A model generated the notes under the pieces. It made no database searches. It had not been told where the DNA came from and saw nothing but the letters and a program-made list of their open reading frames with translations. Below are positions 1 to 8,869 of a stretch of 64,000 nt of DNA, piece by piece; positions within the stretch are counted from its first letter, which is position 1; the number at the start of each line of letters is the position of its first letter. A program made the position numbers and the translations under genes. The DNA is from Saprospirales bacterium GYS_P2D (lineage in GTDB: Bacteria; Bacteroidota; Bacteroidia; Chitinophagales; Saprospiraceae): contig WUUP01000004.1 in NCBI GenBank assembly GCA_009833045.1, positions 310,001 through 374,000 on the forward strand, read 5' to 3'.

Positions 1-367
1 CCTTGAAGGGTGAATGTCCGTTAGACTTTCAAATGAGAGAACCGAAACGAATTCATTGTACTCTTTATATGAGCAGGGAATGTATATCCATCTCCCTAAG
101 GATTCACAGCAGAGATGAATGAACTCGTAGAGTATCGACATAGTCGATAATGAATGAACCGAAACAAGGGTGGGAGAGGAACGATATCTGTTCTCAAATT
201 CGATAAGGAATCGAGAGATAGCCTTATCCTAAAGTAGGAACTACTCAATGATGGTGCAAAGAGCATCACTGATTATGGATATCGAACCGCCGAATACGAG
301 ACCCGTACGTACGGTGGTGTGAGAGGCGCACCGTGGGCTTTAATGCTCACGGCCGTCTACTCGATTA
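1..367 (+). mobile_element. Group II intron, 3' portion (domains V and VI), truncated by window edge
   Basis: Domain V is readable at about 285-319: ACCGCCG (286-292) pairs with CGGTGGT (312-318), and TACG/CGTA extend the stem around a short loop. Domain VI follows at 321-362 with the stem CCGTGGGC/GCTCACGG and a CTAC segment holding the probable branch-point A; the intron ends near GATT/GATTA at 363-367. The sequence before domain V has no ORF and is probably earlier intron RNA, but I cannot assign domains there. Any maturase gene would lie outside the window. The intron ends about 14 bp beyond the stop codon of the minus-strand gene that follows. Its last 50 bp recur exactly at 49321-49370. 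Confidence 0.8.
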
Positions 368-380
368 GAGAGCGTGATTT

Positions 381-986
381 TTAAAGATGTCCATTCATTC
401 GTTTTATAGGTGATTGTATCAAGTCTTGTAAATCTTTCATAAATTCTGTTTTTAAATCTGGCCAGTTCCAGAAAGTCATTTCAAAATTTGTAAGACATAT
501 TGAACCTTCAATTTCATATTCATCTAAATTTGAATGTTGATCACATATTGGACATATTAGTGATGCAGTTTCTCCTTTTTCCCACTTTTCAAATAATTTG
601 AACATGACAGTATATAGTTTCAATTTGTCAGGAGGTGTTGCATCAGTGTAGAATTCTTGAGGTGTAAAATCTTTAAATCTGTTTTCGCCGCAATGTTTAC
701 ATATCATTTTGATTAGAGGATTGAAAGCTAAAGAATTGCTGACTTGTCGACCAGTTTTAAATTCAACACCACAGGCATTTAATCTCGTTATATTTTCGTC
801 ATATCCGACAATTTCAACATGATTTGAACTCGGTTTAAAAGCTAAATCATCAAGCCCAAGTCCAGATTTTGATAATTCACTTTCTATATAATTATTCTGT
901 TGCATCCATTCTATAACTCTTTTAGATGTAGATTCGGGCTCTTGGATCTCCTTTATGGTTGCTATCTTTATATAACTGTCGCTCAC
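381..986 (-). CDS. Hypothetical protein with two CxxC motifs
   Basis: 201 residues, unrecognised family. The middle of the protein holds CKHCGEN (about residue 95) and CPICDQH (about residue 145), a spacing that fits a four-cysteine zinc ribbon. There is no signal peptide or membrane segment, so it is probably cytoplasmic. The gene is AT-richer than the island to its right and lies next to the group II intron end, which suggests an accessory gene. No function can be assigned. Confidence 0.6.
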   Translation of the reverse strand: MSDSYIKIATIKEIQEPESTSKRVIEWMQQNNYIESELSKSGLGLDDLAFKPSSNHVEIVGYDENITRLNACGVEFKTGRQVSNSLAFNPLIKMICKHCGENRFKDFTPQEFYTDATPPDKLKLYTVMFKLFEKWEKGETASLICPICDQHSNLDEYEIEGSICLTNFEMTFWNWPDLKTEFMKDLQDLIQSPIKRMNGHL

Positions 987-1251
987 TTTGTTTATTTAAG
1001 GATTTTTATATTCATTCTTCCAATATTTGTTTTTCCTCATGCTCTCTAACTTGTGTATACCAGATCAAATCGCATGGTTTTGATCTGTTTTTTACTGGAC
1101 AGCTGGGCCTTCTGTCCATAAGTAAAGATACTTCGCAAGTAATGGACTCTGCAAAGGATCCTTCTAAATTTTAGCCGAAAGGCGCTGGAATCGATCAGCA
1201 GGAGTAACCTATCCCTCACTATATGTCTTTGATGATAAGAATTGTACGGAC

Positions 1252-1869
1252 CTACGACTTCTTAATACTTCTGATCTCTATATTGATATACCGATTTAGC
1301 TTCTTCAGTAGGCGATCAATATTTCCGACATAGTACATTGGTCGTCCATCTGATTTTTGCGGCGCCGGACTGTAGGGATGATCATTTGGAAATCTCGAGC
1401 TATAGGCTTTAATACTTTCATAGAGTTGAAATTCACATTCCTCAGTACATACTTCTGCTATGAGTTCTATTTGATTTGACCGTTTCTGAAAAAAGTCTTG
1501 AAATTTATGATATTCCTCTTGATATGAAGGTGCGAGATCATACTGCCACCAAGTCTGTATTGAAATCTCTTTGGGAGTGGTGATATGATGCCTATAGCTC
1601 CTCCAGTGTATGGTATGAGGCCTGATCTCTATGAGTGTGATACGAGGGATGTGGATGATCAGAGTAGCTACGAGCCAGGTCCCAAAAAAAATCGGCCAGA
1701 GTAGAGGGTGGTCCGACTGAGCTAATAAGATCAGCCAAGCCAAAAATAGGATAGCCAGTACTGTGGCAGAGGTCACCCCATCTATAGATATCGTCCATAT
1801 CCTCTTGTGTGTCGTCACGATGCCCAAGATAGTATATTCTATCTGATAGTCATAGTTGTAGTAGCTCAT
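1252..1869 (-). CDS. Hypothetical membrane protein
   Basis: 205 residues. Two adjacent hydrophobic segments (about residues 33-52 and 56-76) form a hairpin-like membrane anchor near the N-terminus, and a soluble tail of about 130 residues follows. I recognise no family. It is divergent from the ArsR-type gene, with start codons only a few tens of bases apart, so the two share a promoter region and the operator at 1876-1895 may affect both. A link to sulfur metabolism is only positional. Confidence 0.55.
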   Translation of the reverse strand: MSYYNYDYQIEYTILGIVTTHKRIWTISIDGVTSATVLAILFLAWLILLAQSDHPLLWPIFFGTWLVATLIIHIPRITLIEIRPHTIHWRSYRHHITTPKEISIQTWWQYDLAPSYQEEYHKFQDFFQKRSNQIELIAEVCTEECEFQLYESIKAYSSRFPNDHPYSPAPQKSDGRPMYYVGNIDRLLKKLNRYINIEIRSIKKS

Positions 1870-1875
1870 CAGCTT

Positions 1876-1895
1876 TTATGACCATATATTCATAT
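1876..1895. promoter_or_regulatory. Putative ArsR-type operator, site A
   Basis: TTATGA-N8-TCATAT, one mismatch from the perfect palindrome ATATGA-N8-TCATAT found at two other promoters of the island. Its right half overlaps a Bacteroidota -7 element, TATATTTG at 1893-1900. The same overlap, TCATATATTTG, occurs before the peroxiredoxin gene, which fits repression by blocking the polymerase. Autoregulation by the adjacent ArsR-type protein is inferred. Confidence 0.55.
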
Positions 1896-1904
1896 ATTTG
1901 GTAC

Positions 1905-2222
1905 ATGGAGGGAAAGACGCTATTAAGCAATGAAAAGGAAGCAGAAAAGCTCGAGAGGGTAGCATTCATATTGAAGACCATAGCACATCCTGTGCGTCTG
2001 GGTATCATACATCTACTCGAGGCTAATGCTCGTCTCTCAGTATCTGAGATCTGCGAGCGTCTTGGTACGGAGCAGTCACTGACCTCTCATCACCTACAAA
2101 ATATGCGCCTCAAGGGCATCCTCAGTGTCAAGCGTGATGGTCGTAGTATGCTCTACTCACTCAAGGAGCGAGATGTATCGCTCATAGTAGAGTGCCTCGA
2201 AAACTGTAACTGCAATATGTAG
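1905..2222 (+). CDS. ArsR/SmtB-family transcriptional repressor
   Basis: Winged-helix DNA-binding protein of about 105 residues. The body from HPVRLGIIHLL through SVSEICERLG, the recognition helix SLTSHHLQNMRLKG and the wing VKRDGRSMLYSL is classic ArsR. It has one Cys in the alpha-3 region (SEIC) and a Cys cluster at the C-terminus (ECLENCNC), so it could sense metal or, as in the BigR/SqrR branch, persulfide through cysteine oxidation; its place before a persulfide dioxygenase favours the second. I prefer the ATG at 1905 because a -7 element ends at 1900, although that would make the transcript almost leaderless; an upstream ATG at 1878 is in frame. It probably binds the five palindromes described in the findings. 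Confidence 0.82.
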   Translation: MEGKTLLSNEKEAEKLERVAFILKTIAHPVRLGIIHLLEANARLSVSEICERLGTEQSLTSHHLQNMRLKGILSVKRDGRSMLYSLKERDVSLIVECLENCNCNM

Positions 2223-2350
2223 TTGCCGAGACTACCATCGCAGATTCTCTTATACACTAATATAGATTTGGCTCGATTTTAATTTGGCTACTACTTGGTA
2301 GTCCGTATTTCATTTGGCATATGTCGAAAATATCATACTTAAATATTATT

Positions 2351-2370
2351 GTATGATAATATTGTCATAT
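2351..2370. promoter_or_regulatory. Putative ArsR-type operator, site B
   Basis: GTATGA-N8-TCATAT before the first persulfide dioxygenase gene, one mismatch from the consensus. The right half runs into TATATTGG (2368-2375), a weak -7 element in the same relative position as at sites A and E. A second inverted repeat, TATCATAC (2331-2338) and GTATGATA (2351-2358) with a 12-nt spacer, overlaps its left half and could extend the binding region. Confidence 0.55.
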
Positions 2371-2407
2371 ATTGGTGTATCTAAAAGTGATAATAGTCGA
2401 TACTTCT

Positions 2408-3826
2408 ATGAAAAACATTGAGCAAATCTACACTAACTGTCTGGCTCAGGGAGCTTACTTTATCTCTTCTGCTGGTGAGGCAGCAGTGATAGATCCACTG
2501 CGAGAGACAGCCCCCTACATCCAGCGAGCTAAGGACATGGGTGTCAAAATCAAGTACATCTTTGAGACCCACTTTCATGCAGACTTCGTATCAGGTCACA
2601 TAGATCTGGCGAAGAAAACAGGTGCTACTATAGTATATGGTCCTGGAGCTAAAACTGCATTTGATATACATGAGGCCACAGATGGGGAGCGATTTGAGAT
2701 CGGAGATATCACTATAGAGGCCCTGCATACGCCTGGACATACTCCTGAAAGCACCTGCTATCTGCTCCGTGATGAGCAGGGTAAGGAGCATACCGTATTT
2801 ACAGGAGATACCTTATTCATCGGGGATGTAGGGCGACCTGACTTAGCCCAAAAATCTACGGGACTGACTCAAGAAGATCTTGCAGGATGGCTGTATGATA
2901 GCCTCCGTCATAGGCTAATGACTCTACCAGATGAGGTCATCGTATATCCCGCTCATGGTGCAGGATCTGCCTGCGGTAAAAATATGAGCAGCGAAACATG
3001 GAGCACAATAGGGCAACAAAAAGCGGAAAATTACGCACTGCGGGCCGACATGACTAAAGAGGAGTTCATCAGAGAGGTCACGGACGGACTATCAGCCCCT
3101 CCTCAGTATTTCGCTAAGAATGCTAAGCTCAATAAAGCTGGATATGAAAGTATAGATAAAGTCTTGGATCAAGGATGTACTCCGCTTAGTGTCAGGATGT
3201 TTAAGACATTACAAGAGACACCAGATGTGCTCATACTTGATGTGAGGGATAAAGCAGAATTCGTCAAAGGCTATATACCTGGGTCAGTGAATATAGGACT
3301 GGATGGTAGTTTTGCACCGTGGGTCGGATCACTGATAGAAGATATAGTGCAAAAGATCATCATAGTAGCGCCTGAAGGTAGAGAAGAGGAAACGGTCAAG
3401 CGCTTGGCGAGAGTCGGCTATGACAATACATTAGGCTACCTCAAGGGAGGCTATCAAGCATGGATAGAAGCAGGCGAATCAATAGATCAGATAGAGACCA
3501 TAGACGTGAATGAGTTTATCGCTATCATCAAGAGTGGGGGAGCCCAACATATCATCGATGTACGCAAGCCTGGTGAATATGAAGCTACTCATATCGCTGT
3601 GGCAGAGAGCTATCCACTCGATCATATATATGCTAATGTATCTCAGCTCGATCCACATCAGAAGTATTTTGTCCATTGTCGTAGCGGATATCGCTCGACG
3701 GTAGCGGCCTCCATACTGAAGTCCTATGGTATCGAAAATCTTATCAATGTACATGGCAGCTATGATACTATCAAAGAATCGGGACTGGAGATAGCGGGCT
3801 CATGTCCTTCATTGATCAAAGCATAG
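2408..3826 (+). CDS. CstB-like persulfide dioxygenase with two rhodanese domains (copy 1)
   Basis: About 472 residues. The N-terminal metallo-beta-lactamase fold (about 1-240) carries THFHADFVSGH (His55, His57, Asp59, His64), HTPGHTPEST, GDTLFIGDVGRPDL and YPAHGAGSACG, the ETHE1/Blh persulfide dioxygenase signature. A first rhodanese-like domain (about 270-370) has VAPEGREEE where the catalytic Cys should be, so it is a pseudo-rhodanese. The second (about 375-470) has the active loop CRSGYR. This three-part layout is that of CstB, which oxidises persulfide and yields thiosulfate. I chose the ATG at 2408, not the in-frame one at 2372, because the paralogue at 16986 starts at the same motif (MKIEQIY) and the promoter lies at 2351-2375. 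It is 10 bp from the next gene and likely co-transcribed with it. Confidence 0.88.
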   Translation: MKNIEQIYTNCLAQGAYFISSAGEAAVIDPLRETAPYIQRAKDMGVKIKYIFETHFHADFVSGHIDLAKKTGATIVYGPGAKTAFDIHEATDGERFEIGDITIEALHTPGHTPESTCYLLRDEQGKEHTVFTGDTLFIGDVGRPDLAQKSTGLTQEDLAGWLYDSLRHRLMTLPDEVIVYPAHGAGSACGKNMSSETWSTIGQQKAENYALRADMTKEEFIREVTDGLSAPPQYFAKNAKLNKAGYESIDKVLDQGCTPLSVRMFKTLQETPDVLILDVRDKAEFVKGYIPGSVNIGLDGSFAPWVGSLIEDIVQKIIIVAPEGREEETVKRLARVGYDNTLGYLKGGYQAWIEAGESIDQIETIDVNEFIAIIKSGGAQHIIDVRKPGEYEATHIAVAESYPLDHIYANVSQLDPHQKYFVHCRSGYRSTVAASILKSYGIENLINVHGSYDTIKESGLEIAGSCPSLIKA

Positions 3827-3836
3827 TCGGGGTAAT

Positions 3837-5453
3837 ATGAAATATGGATTCGTAATTGATAATAGGAAATGTATAGGCTGTCACGCCTGTACGACAGCAT
3901 GCAAAAGTGAGCATGATGTAGCAGTGGGCGTCAATCGCACATGGGTCAAGCAGGTCGAGAAAGGAGAATTTCCAAATACTCGACGCTTATTCTCCGTGAT
4001 GCGGTGCAATCACTGTACGGACGCTCCCTGTGTAGAGATATGTCCAGTCGAGGCACTATATGTACGACCAGATGGTATTGTTGATTTTGACAATGATCGC
4101 TGCATTGGCTGCAAGTCATGTATGCAGGCTTGCCCTTATGATGCTTTATACATAGATCCTAAGACTCACACAGCAGCCAAGTGTAATTACTGCGCTCATC
4201 GGATAGACGTAGGGCTGGAGCCGGCCTGTGTCAATGTGTGCCCTGAGCATGCCATCATATCAGGAGATATGGATGATCCTCTCAGTGAGATCAGTGAGCT
4301 ACTCTCTCGCCAACCTGTGAAAGTGCGAAAAGCAGAAAAAGCCACATCACCAAATCTGTTTTACATAGATGCGGATGATCTATCGCTCAATCCTACTGCG
4401 ACCACTAAAGAGTCGAACTATCTGTGGAGCTCGCAGGAGCATGGAGTCGGTCACTACGCTAAGGAAGCAGAAAAACTGGCATTTTCTAATACTGACGTCA
4501 TCGCTGCAGTCATGGAGATGAATAAGCAGGATAATGGACAGAGCAATAAAGAGAATACGCCAAAATCGATCGATGTGCTACTGGGCAAAGGTCGAAGAGC
4601 ATACGATGTGCCAGATAAAGGAATCCTATGGGGCTGGGAAGTATCCGCCTATGTATGGACCAAAGCCATATCTGCCGGCTCATTCCTTTTTGCTTTTATA
4701 GCTCACTTGATGGGTCATGACATATTCTCTACTTCATTGAGTTGGGTAGCCATCATTGTTGGCTTAGTATTCTTAGGAGCTACAGGTCTATTATTGATTA
4801 AAGATCTGGATCGTCCTGATCGCTTCCTCAATGTTTTATTGAGGCCACAGTGGAAGTCTTGGTTAGTGAGAGGTGGATATTCGATTACAGCCTTTGGTGG
4901 ATTGTTGACCTTGTTAGGTGCTGCTACTTATTTTGGGTGGACGGCGCTCATGACACCGGTGATATGGCTCACAGCTATAGTAGCCGTAGTAGTGGCTATC
5001 TACACTGCATTCTTATTTGCTCAAGCTAAAGGAAGAGACTTTTGGCAGAGTCCTACCTTGGCGATACATATGCTCGTGCACAGTGTGATGGCTGGAGCAG
5101 CGGTCTATGGGATCATTGCTTTGATACTCGGAGAGTCAACTGAAACTTTGACATTAGTGACTCAAGTGCTGATCACAGGTATGGTGATTAACTTGGTGAC
5201 GATTGCATTCGAGATGATCACGACTCATCCGACTAACGATGCCAAACTAACAGTCAAAAGTATTCTCAGTGGTCGATACAAGGTCCTTTTCTGGGCTGGT
5301 ATTATCCTTGTCGGCAACTTGCTGCCAATAGCCATCTTGTCACTGGTGGACTCCAGCATGATCGTGGGAGTAGCATCTGCGCTGGTACTGATCGGTATAT
5401 ACATCACTGAGCACGTCTGGGTAGAGGCGCCACAGCGTATTCCTCTGAGCTAA
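3837..5453 (+). CDS. Fused 4Fe-4S ferredoxin-type / NrfD-like membrane subunit of a molybdopterin oxidoreductase
   Basis: 538 residues. Residues 1-160 hold four cysteine clusters (CIGCHACTTAC, CNHCTDAPCVEIC, CIGCKSCMQAC, CNYCAHR...CVNVC) typical of the electron-transfer subunits of DMSO-reductase-family complexes. A linker of about 90 residues leads to a membrane domain (about 265-530) with roughly eight hydrophobic segments and an NrfD/PsrC-like start (ISAGSFLFAFIAHLMG) that would exchange electrons with the quinone pool. These are normally two proteins (PsrB/PsrC, SoeB/SoeC); here they are one. It lies between the dioxygenase and the catalytic subunit in one operon. Confidence 0.85.
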   Translation: MKYGFVIDNRKCIGCHACTTACKSEHDVAVGVNRTWVKQVEKGEFPNTRRLFSVMRCNHCTDAPCVEICPVEALYVRPDGIVDFDNDRCIGCKSCMQACPYDALYIDPKTHTAAKCNYCAHRIDVGLEPACVNVCPEHAIISGDMDDPLSEISELLSRQPVKVRKAEKATSPNLFYIDADDLSLNPTATTKESNYLWSSQEHGVGHYAKEAEKLAFSNTDVIAAVMEMNKQDNGQSNKENTPKSIDVLLGKGRRAYDVPDKGILWGWEVSAYVWTKAISAGSFLFAFIAHLMGHDIFSTSLSWVAIIVGLVFLGATGLLLIKDLDRPDRFLNVLLRPQWKSWLVRGGYSITAFGGLLTLLGAATYFGWTALMTPVIWLTAIVAVVVAIYTAFLFAQAKGRDFWQSPTLAIHMLVHSVMAGAAVYGIIALILGESTETLTLVTQVLITGMVINLVTIAFEMITTHPTNDAKLTVKSILSGRYKVLFWAGIILVGNLLPIAILSLVDSSMIVGVASALVLIGIYITEHVWVEAPQRIPLS

Positions 5454-5484
5454 TCATTTTATTCCAAAAGACAATAAGTAAAAA

Positions 5485-8343
5485 ATGGGTGTCAAAAAAC
5501 CTTCCTTCATAGAAAAAATAGCTGAAAAAATCGGTCTCATACCTGATCTACATAAAGATCGTGAGCCTACCGTACCCAGGATTAAGCAAACAGGGTTAGA
5601 TAAATTTCCACCCATGGATCAATGGGATCACTGGGAAGAATATGAGGCCACTTCATGGCCCAAAAAAGAGAAAAAGGCCTATACGCTCGTACCGACTACC
5701 TGTTTTAACTGTGAGAGCGCCTGTGGACTGACAGCCTATGTGGATAAGGAAGAGGGTACAATCAGAAAATTTGAAGGAAATCCACACCATCCAGGGAGTC
5801 GAGGACGAAACTGTGCAAAAGGACCTGCTACGATCAATCAGATCACAGATCCCGATCGTATTCTATATCCGCTCAAGCGAAAAGGAAAGCGAGGAGATGG
5901 TGAGTGGGAGCGTATCAGCTGGGAGCAGGCGCTCGATGAGATCTCGGCTCGTATCAGAAAAGCCCTGCAAGAAGGTAGAAATAACGAAATCGCCTATCAT
6001 GTAGGACGTCCAGGTCATGAAGGCTACGCTAATCGAGTACTCCAGTCATGGGGTATAGATGGGCACAATAGTCATACTAATATTTGCTCTTCTGGGGCCA
6101 GATTTGGCTATAACATCTGGTATGGCCACGACCGTCCGTCGCCAGATCATGCCAATGCTAAATTCATACTATTGATATCAGCACATCTGGAGAGTGGTCA
6201 CTACTTCAATCCTCATGCTCAGCGTATCATCGAGGGCAAAATGAAAGGAGCTAAGCTGGCCACTATGGATCCACGACTGTCCAATACTGCGAGTATGTCA
6301 GACTACTGGATGCCGACCTATCCAGGCACTGAGGCCGCTGTACTATTAGCTATGGCTAAAGTAATCCTCGACGAAGGACTGTACAATCGAGACTACATAG
6401 AACACTGGGTCAACTGGCAAGAATACCTCGAAAAATGTCATCCGGAGACTGAGGTGAAGTTTGAAAACTTCATACTCAAGATGCAAGAAGAGTATGCAGA
6501 ATATACACCAGAGTACGCCGAGAAAGAAAGTGGCGTAAAGGCGGATATGATCCGAGAAGTAGGTATCAAGATCGGGGAAGCTGGAGAAGCATTTGCTACA
6601 CACAATTGGCGGAGTGCGGCCAGTGGCAATCTCGGCGGATGGTGCGTCTCTCGATGTCTCCATTTTCTCAATGTGCTCACAGGTAGTGTCGGGGCTAAAG
6701 GTGGCACGTCTCCTAACACTTGGAGCAAGTTTAAACCACAGTTTCACAGCGTACCTCCTGCACAGAAGTTTTGGAATGAACTTCATTTTCCTAATGAGTA
6801 TCCCTTAGCATTCTTTGAGATGAGCTTCCTTTTACCTCACTTCCTGAAAGAGGGGAGAGGCAAGATGGACGTTTATTTCTCAAGAGTGTTCAATCCGGTT
6901 TGGACTTATCCTGATGGTTTCACCTGGATGGAGGCATACATGGACGAAGACCTATTTGGTATGCATGTCGCCATGACACCTACGTGGAATGAGACCGCAT
7001 TTTTTGCTGACTACGTACTGCCGATGGGCCACAGTGCGGAGCGCCATGATCTGAATAGCTATGCTACGCATTCGGGTAAGTGGATTGCTTTTCGTCAGCC
7101 CGTACTGAGAGAAGCGGCGAGACGAGCAGGACAGGACACCACGTTCACCTATGAGACTAATCCCGGAGAGGTCTGGGAGGAAGACGAGTTTTGGATAGAG
7201 CTCAGCTGGCGTATTGATCCAGATGGTTCGCTGGGGATCAGAGAGCACTTCTTATCTCCCTATCGAGAGGGACAGAAGATCACTATCGATGAGTACTACC
7301 AATACATTTTTGAGCATACGCCTAATCTGCCAGCAGCGGCTGCCAAAGAGGGACTTACTGAGTTGGATTACATGAGGAAGTATGGAGCATTCGAAGTTGA
7401 AAAACATACCTACAAGAAAAATGAAGCCCTCGTCGCTGAAGAAAAGTTAGAGGGAGCTGTTTTGGATGAAAAGACCGGCATCTATCAAAAAGATGGTAAG
7501 AATGTAGCTATCGATGTAAAAGGGCAGCCTCGAGTAGGATTTCCTACGCCGAGTATGAAAAATGAGTTTTTCTCGCAGACGATGGTAGACTGGAGATGGC
7601 CCGAGTATGCGATACCTACCTATATCAAAAGCCATATCCACGAAGAAAAATTGGACAAATCGAAAGGAGAATATGTGCTGGTACCCACATTCAGACTCCC
7701 TACGCTGATCCACTCGAGATCTGGCAATGCAAAATGGCTCGTAGAGATCGCTAATCGAAATCCGATCTGGATGCACCCTGAGGATGCTGCTAAGTGGGGA
7801 TTCAGGACGGGTGATCTGGTCAAGATGAATACAGATATAGGCTATTTCGTAGATAAGGTGTGGGTCACTCAGGGCATGAAGCCTGGTGTAGTCGCCTGCT
7901 CTCATCATATCGGACGGTGGCGTAGAGAGCAAGATCAAGGCAATCGCTGGGCTACTAATACAGTCAAAATCGAAAATGACGGAAAGGGAGGCTGGAAAAT
8001 GAATACGAAGTCTGGTATCAAGCCTTTTGATAGCACAGATAGTGATAGCAAGCGGATATTTTGGGTAGATGGAGGTGTCCATCAAAATATTACCCATGCC
8101 GTTCATCCTGATCCGATCAGTGGGATGCACTGCTGGCACCAGCGAGTACGGATAGAGCGTCCATCAGCTGATGATAAGTATGGCGATATCTATGTAGATA
8201 CATCAAGATCTCATGAAGTCTATAAAGAGTGGCTGGCCATGACACGACCTGCACCGGGTCCAGGAGGTCTGAGGAGGCCTCTATGGTTTAAGCGGCCACT
8301 GAAGCCCCAGACAGACAGCTATTATCTATCCGATGAGGCTTAA
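5485..8343 (+). CDS. Molybdopterin oxidoreductase catalytic subunit (Psr/Phs/Soe type)
   Basis: 952 residues. The N-terminal [4Fe-4S] motif CFNCESACG...NCAKG is followed by molybdopterin domains; the likely Mo-coordinating Cys lies in NICSSGARFG. A molydopterin dinucleotide-binding C-terminal domain occupies about 720-900. No twin-arginine or other signal peptide is visible, so the enzyme should face the cytoplasm, as does SoeA of the sulfite:quinone oxidoreductase SoeABC; PsrA and PhsA normally carry Tat signals. With sulfide-oxidising neighbours I infer sulfite oxidation to the quinone pool, but sulfur or thiosulfate reductase chemistry cannot be excluded. It follows the fused FeS/NrfD gene by 31 bp. 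Confidence 0.8.
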   Translation: MGVKKPSFIEKIAEKIGLIPDLHKDREPTVPRIKQTGLDKFPPMDQWDHWEEYEATSWPKKEKKAYTLVPTTCFNCESACGLTAYVDKEEGTIRKFEGNPHHPGSRGRNCAKGPATINQITDPDRILYPLKRKGKRGDGEWERISWEQALDEISARIRKALQEGRNNEIAYHVGRPGHEGYANRVLQSWGIDGHNSHTNICSSGARFGYNIWYGHDRPSPDHANAKFILLISAHLESGHYFNPHAQRIIEGKMKGAKLATMDPRLSNTASMSDYWMPTYPGTEAAVLLAMAKVILDEGLYNRDYIEHWVNWQEYLEKCHPETEVKFENFILKMQEEYAEYTPEYAEKESGVKADMIREVGIKIGEAGEAFATHNWRSAASGNLGGWCVSRCLHFLNVLTGSVGAKGGTSPNTWSKFKPQFHSVPPAQKFWNELHFPNEYPLAFFEMSFLLPHFLKEGRGKMDVYFSRVFNPVWTYPDGFTWMEAYMDEDLFGMHVAMTPTWNETAFFADYVLPMGHSAERHDLNSYATHSGKWIAFRQPVLREAARRAGQDTTFTYETNPGEVWEEDEFWIELSWRIDPDGSLGIREHFLSPYREGQKITIDEYYQYIFEHTPNLPAAAAKEGLTELDYMRKYGAFEVEKHTYKKNEALVAEEKLEGAVLDEKTGIYQKDGKNVAIDVKGQPRVGFPTPSMKNEFFSQTMVDWRWPEYAIPTYIKSHIHEEKLDKSKGEYVLVPTFRLPTLIHSRSGNAKWLVEIANRNPIWMHPEDAAKWGFRTGDLVKMNTDIGYFVDKVWVTQGMKPGVVACSHHIGRWRREQDQGNRWATNTVKIENDGKGGWKMNTKSGIKPFDSTDSDSKRIFWVDGGVHQNITHAVHPDPISGMHCWHQRVRIERPSADDKYGDIYVDTSRSHEVYKEWLAMTRPAPGPGGLRRPLWFKRPLKPQTDSYYLSDEA

Positions 8344-8423
8344 TAGAATGGGACTTCCGTCAATGGGGATTATGCTTTGAGGTGATATAGATAGTAGCTA
8401 TATTAGACGATCAAAGAATAAAT

Positions 8424-8771
8424 ATGTCTGAGGATATCTGCGAAATACCACGATGGCAGCAAGTCAAAAGTCAGCTTAATAACCTGGAGCTCGAAGACTT
8501 TATCGCTCATGCCCGAGATCATGGAGGGGTTATCCTCGATGTGCGTACAGCAGCAGAGTTTGAGCAGTATCACTTAGATGATGCGGTCAATCTCGACTAT
8601 CTATCACAGACGCTGGCTGATGAGCTTGAGACTCTCGATACTGAGCAGTGCTACTATGTATACTGCCGTACAGGTCGCAGGGCCCTCAGAGTCTGTCTTC
8701 TCTTACAAAATCTGGGTATTACCAGAGTCTATAATCTGGCTAATGGACTTCTTCATTATGAATTAGCATAG
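8424..8771 (+). CDS. Single-domain rhodanese-like sulfurtransferase
   Basis: 115 residues. One rhodanese domain with VILDVRTAAEFEQYHLDDAVNL and the active loop YCRTGRRA, in which Cys carries the persulfide. No signal peptide, so cytoplasmic. It would move sulfane sulfur between persulfides and acceptors such as thiosulfate or glutathione-like thiols. It is 80 bp downstream of the molybdoenzyme gene; that gap has no hairpin or operator I can see, so it may be in the same transcript. Confidence 0.8.
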   Translation: MSEDICEIPRWQQVKSQLNNLELEDFIAHARDHGGVILDVRTAAEFEQYHLDDAVNLDYLSQTLADELETLDTEQCYYVYCRTGRRALRVCLLLQNLGITRVYNLANGLLHYELA

Positions 8772-8808
8772 TCTTAGCAAAGGGTTCAAATAGAGATCAG
8801 TTGAGCGT

Positions 8809-8822
8809 GTGACATCTGTCAC
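8809..8822. promoter_or_regulatory. Crp/Fnr-type box upstream of peroxiredoxin
   Basis: GTGA-N6-TCAC, also readable as GTGAC-N4-GTCAC. Its centre is 29.5 bp before the first base of the -7 element at 8845, which puts it near -41 to the predicted transcription start, the position of a class II activator site. The box before the second persulfide dioxygenase has exactly the same spacing. The Crp/Fnr gene at 9600 is the obvious candidate to bind it. Confidence 0.5.
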
Positions 8823-8827
8823 TTTTT

Positions 8828-8847
8828 ATATGAATGCATGATCATAT
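8828..8847. promoter_or_regulatory. Putative ArsR-type operator, site E
   Basis: Perfect ATATGA-N8-TCATAT palindrome. It overlaps the -7 element TATATTTG at 8845-8852, so a bound repressor would block initiation. Because it covers the region of the upstream in-frame ATG at 8834, the true start of the peroxiredoxin is more likely 8870. Confidence 0.6.
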
Positions 8848-8869
8848 ATTTGAATCAAAATTAATCAAA

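Noticed and set aside
959-1174. Plus-strand ORF of 71 codons overlapping the start of the CxxC protein gene
   Set aside because: Mostly antisense to or just upstream of a better gene, no family features, unusual Ser/Cys-rich composition.
6346-6786. Long antisense ORF inside the molybdopterin oxidoreductase gene
   Set aside because: Shadow of a strongly supported coding frame, without domain motifs.
7447-8139. 230-codon antisense ORF inside the molybdopterin oxidoreductase gene
   Set aside because: Length is explained by codon bias of the sense gene; no recognisable protein features.
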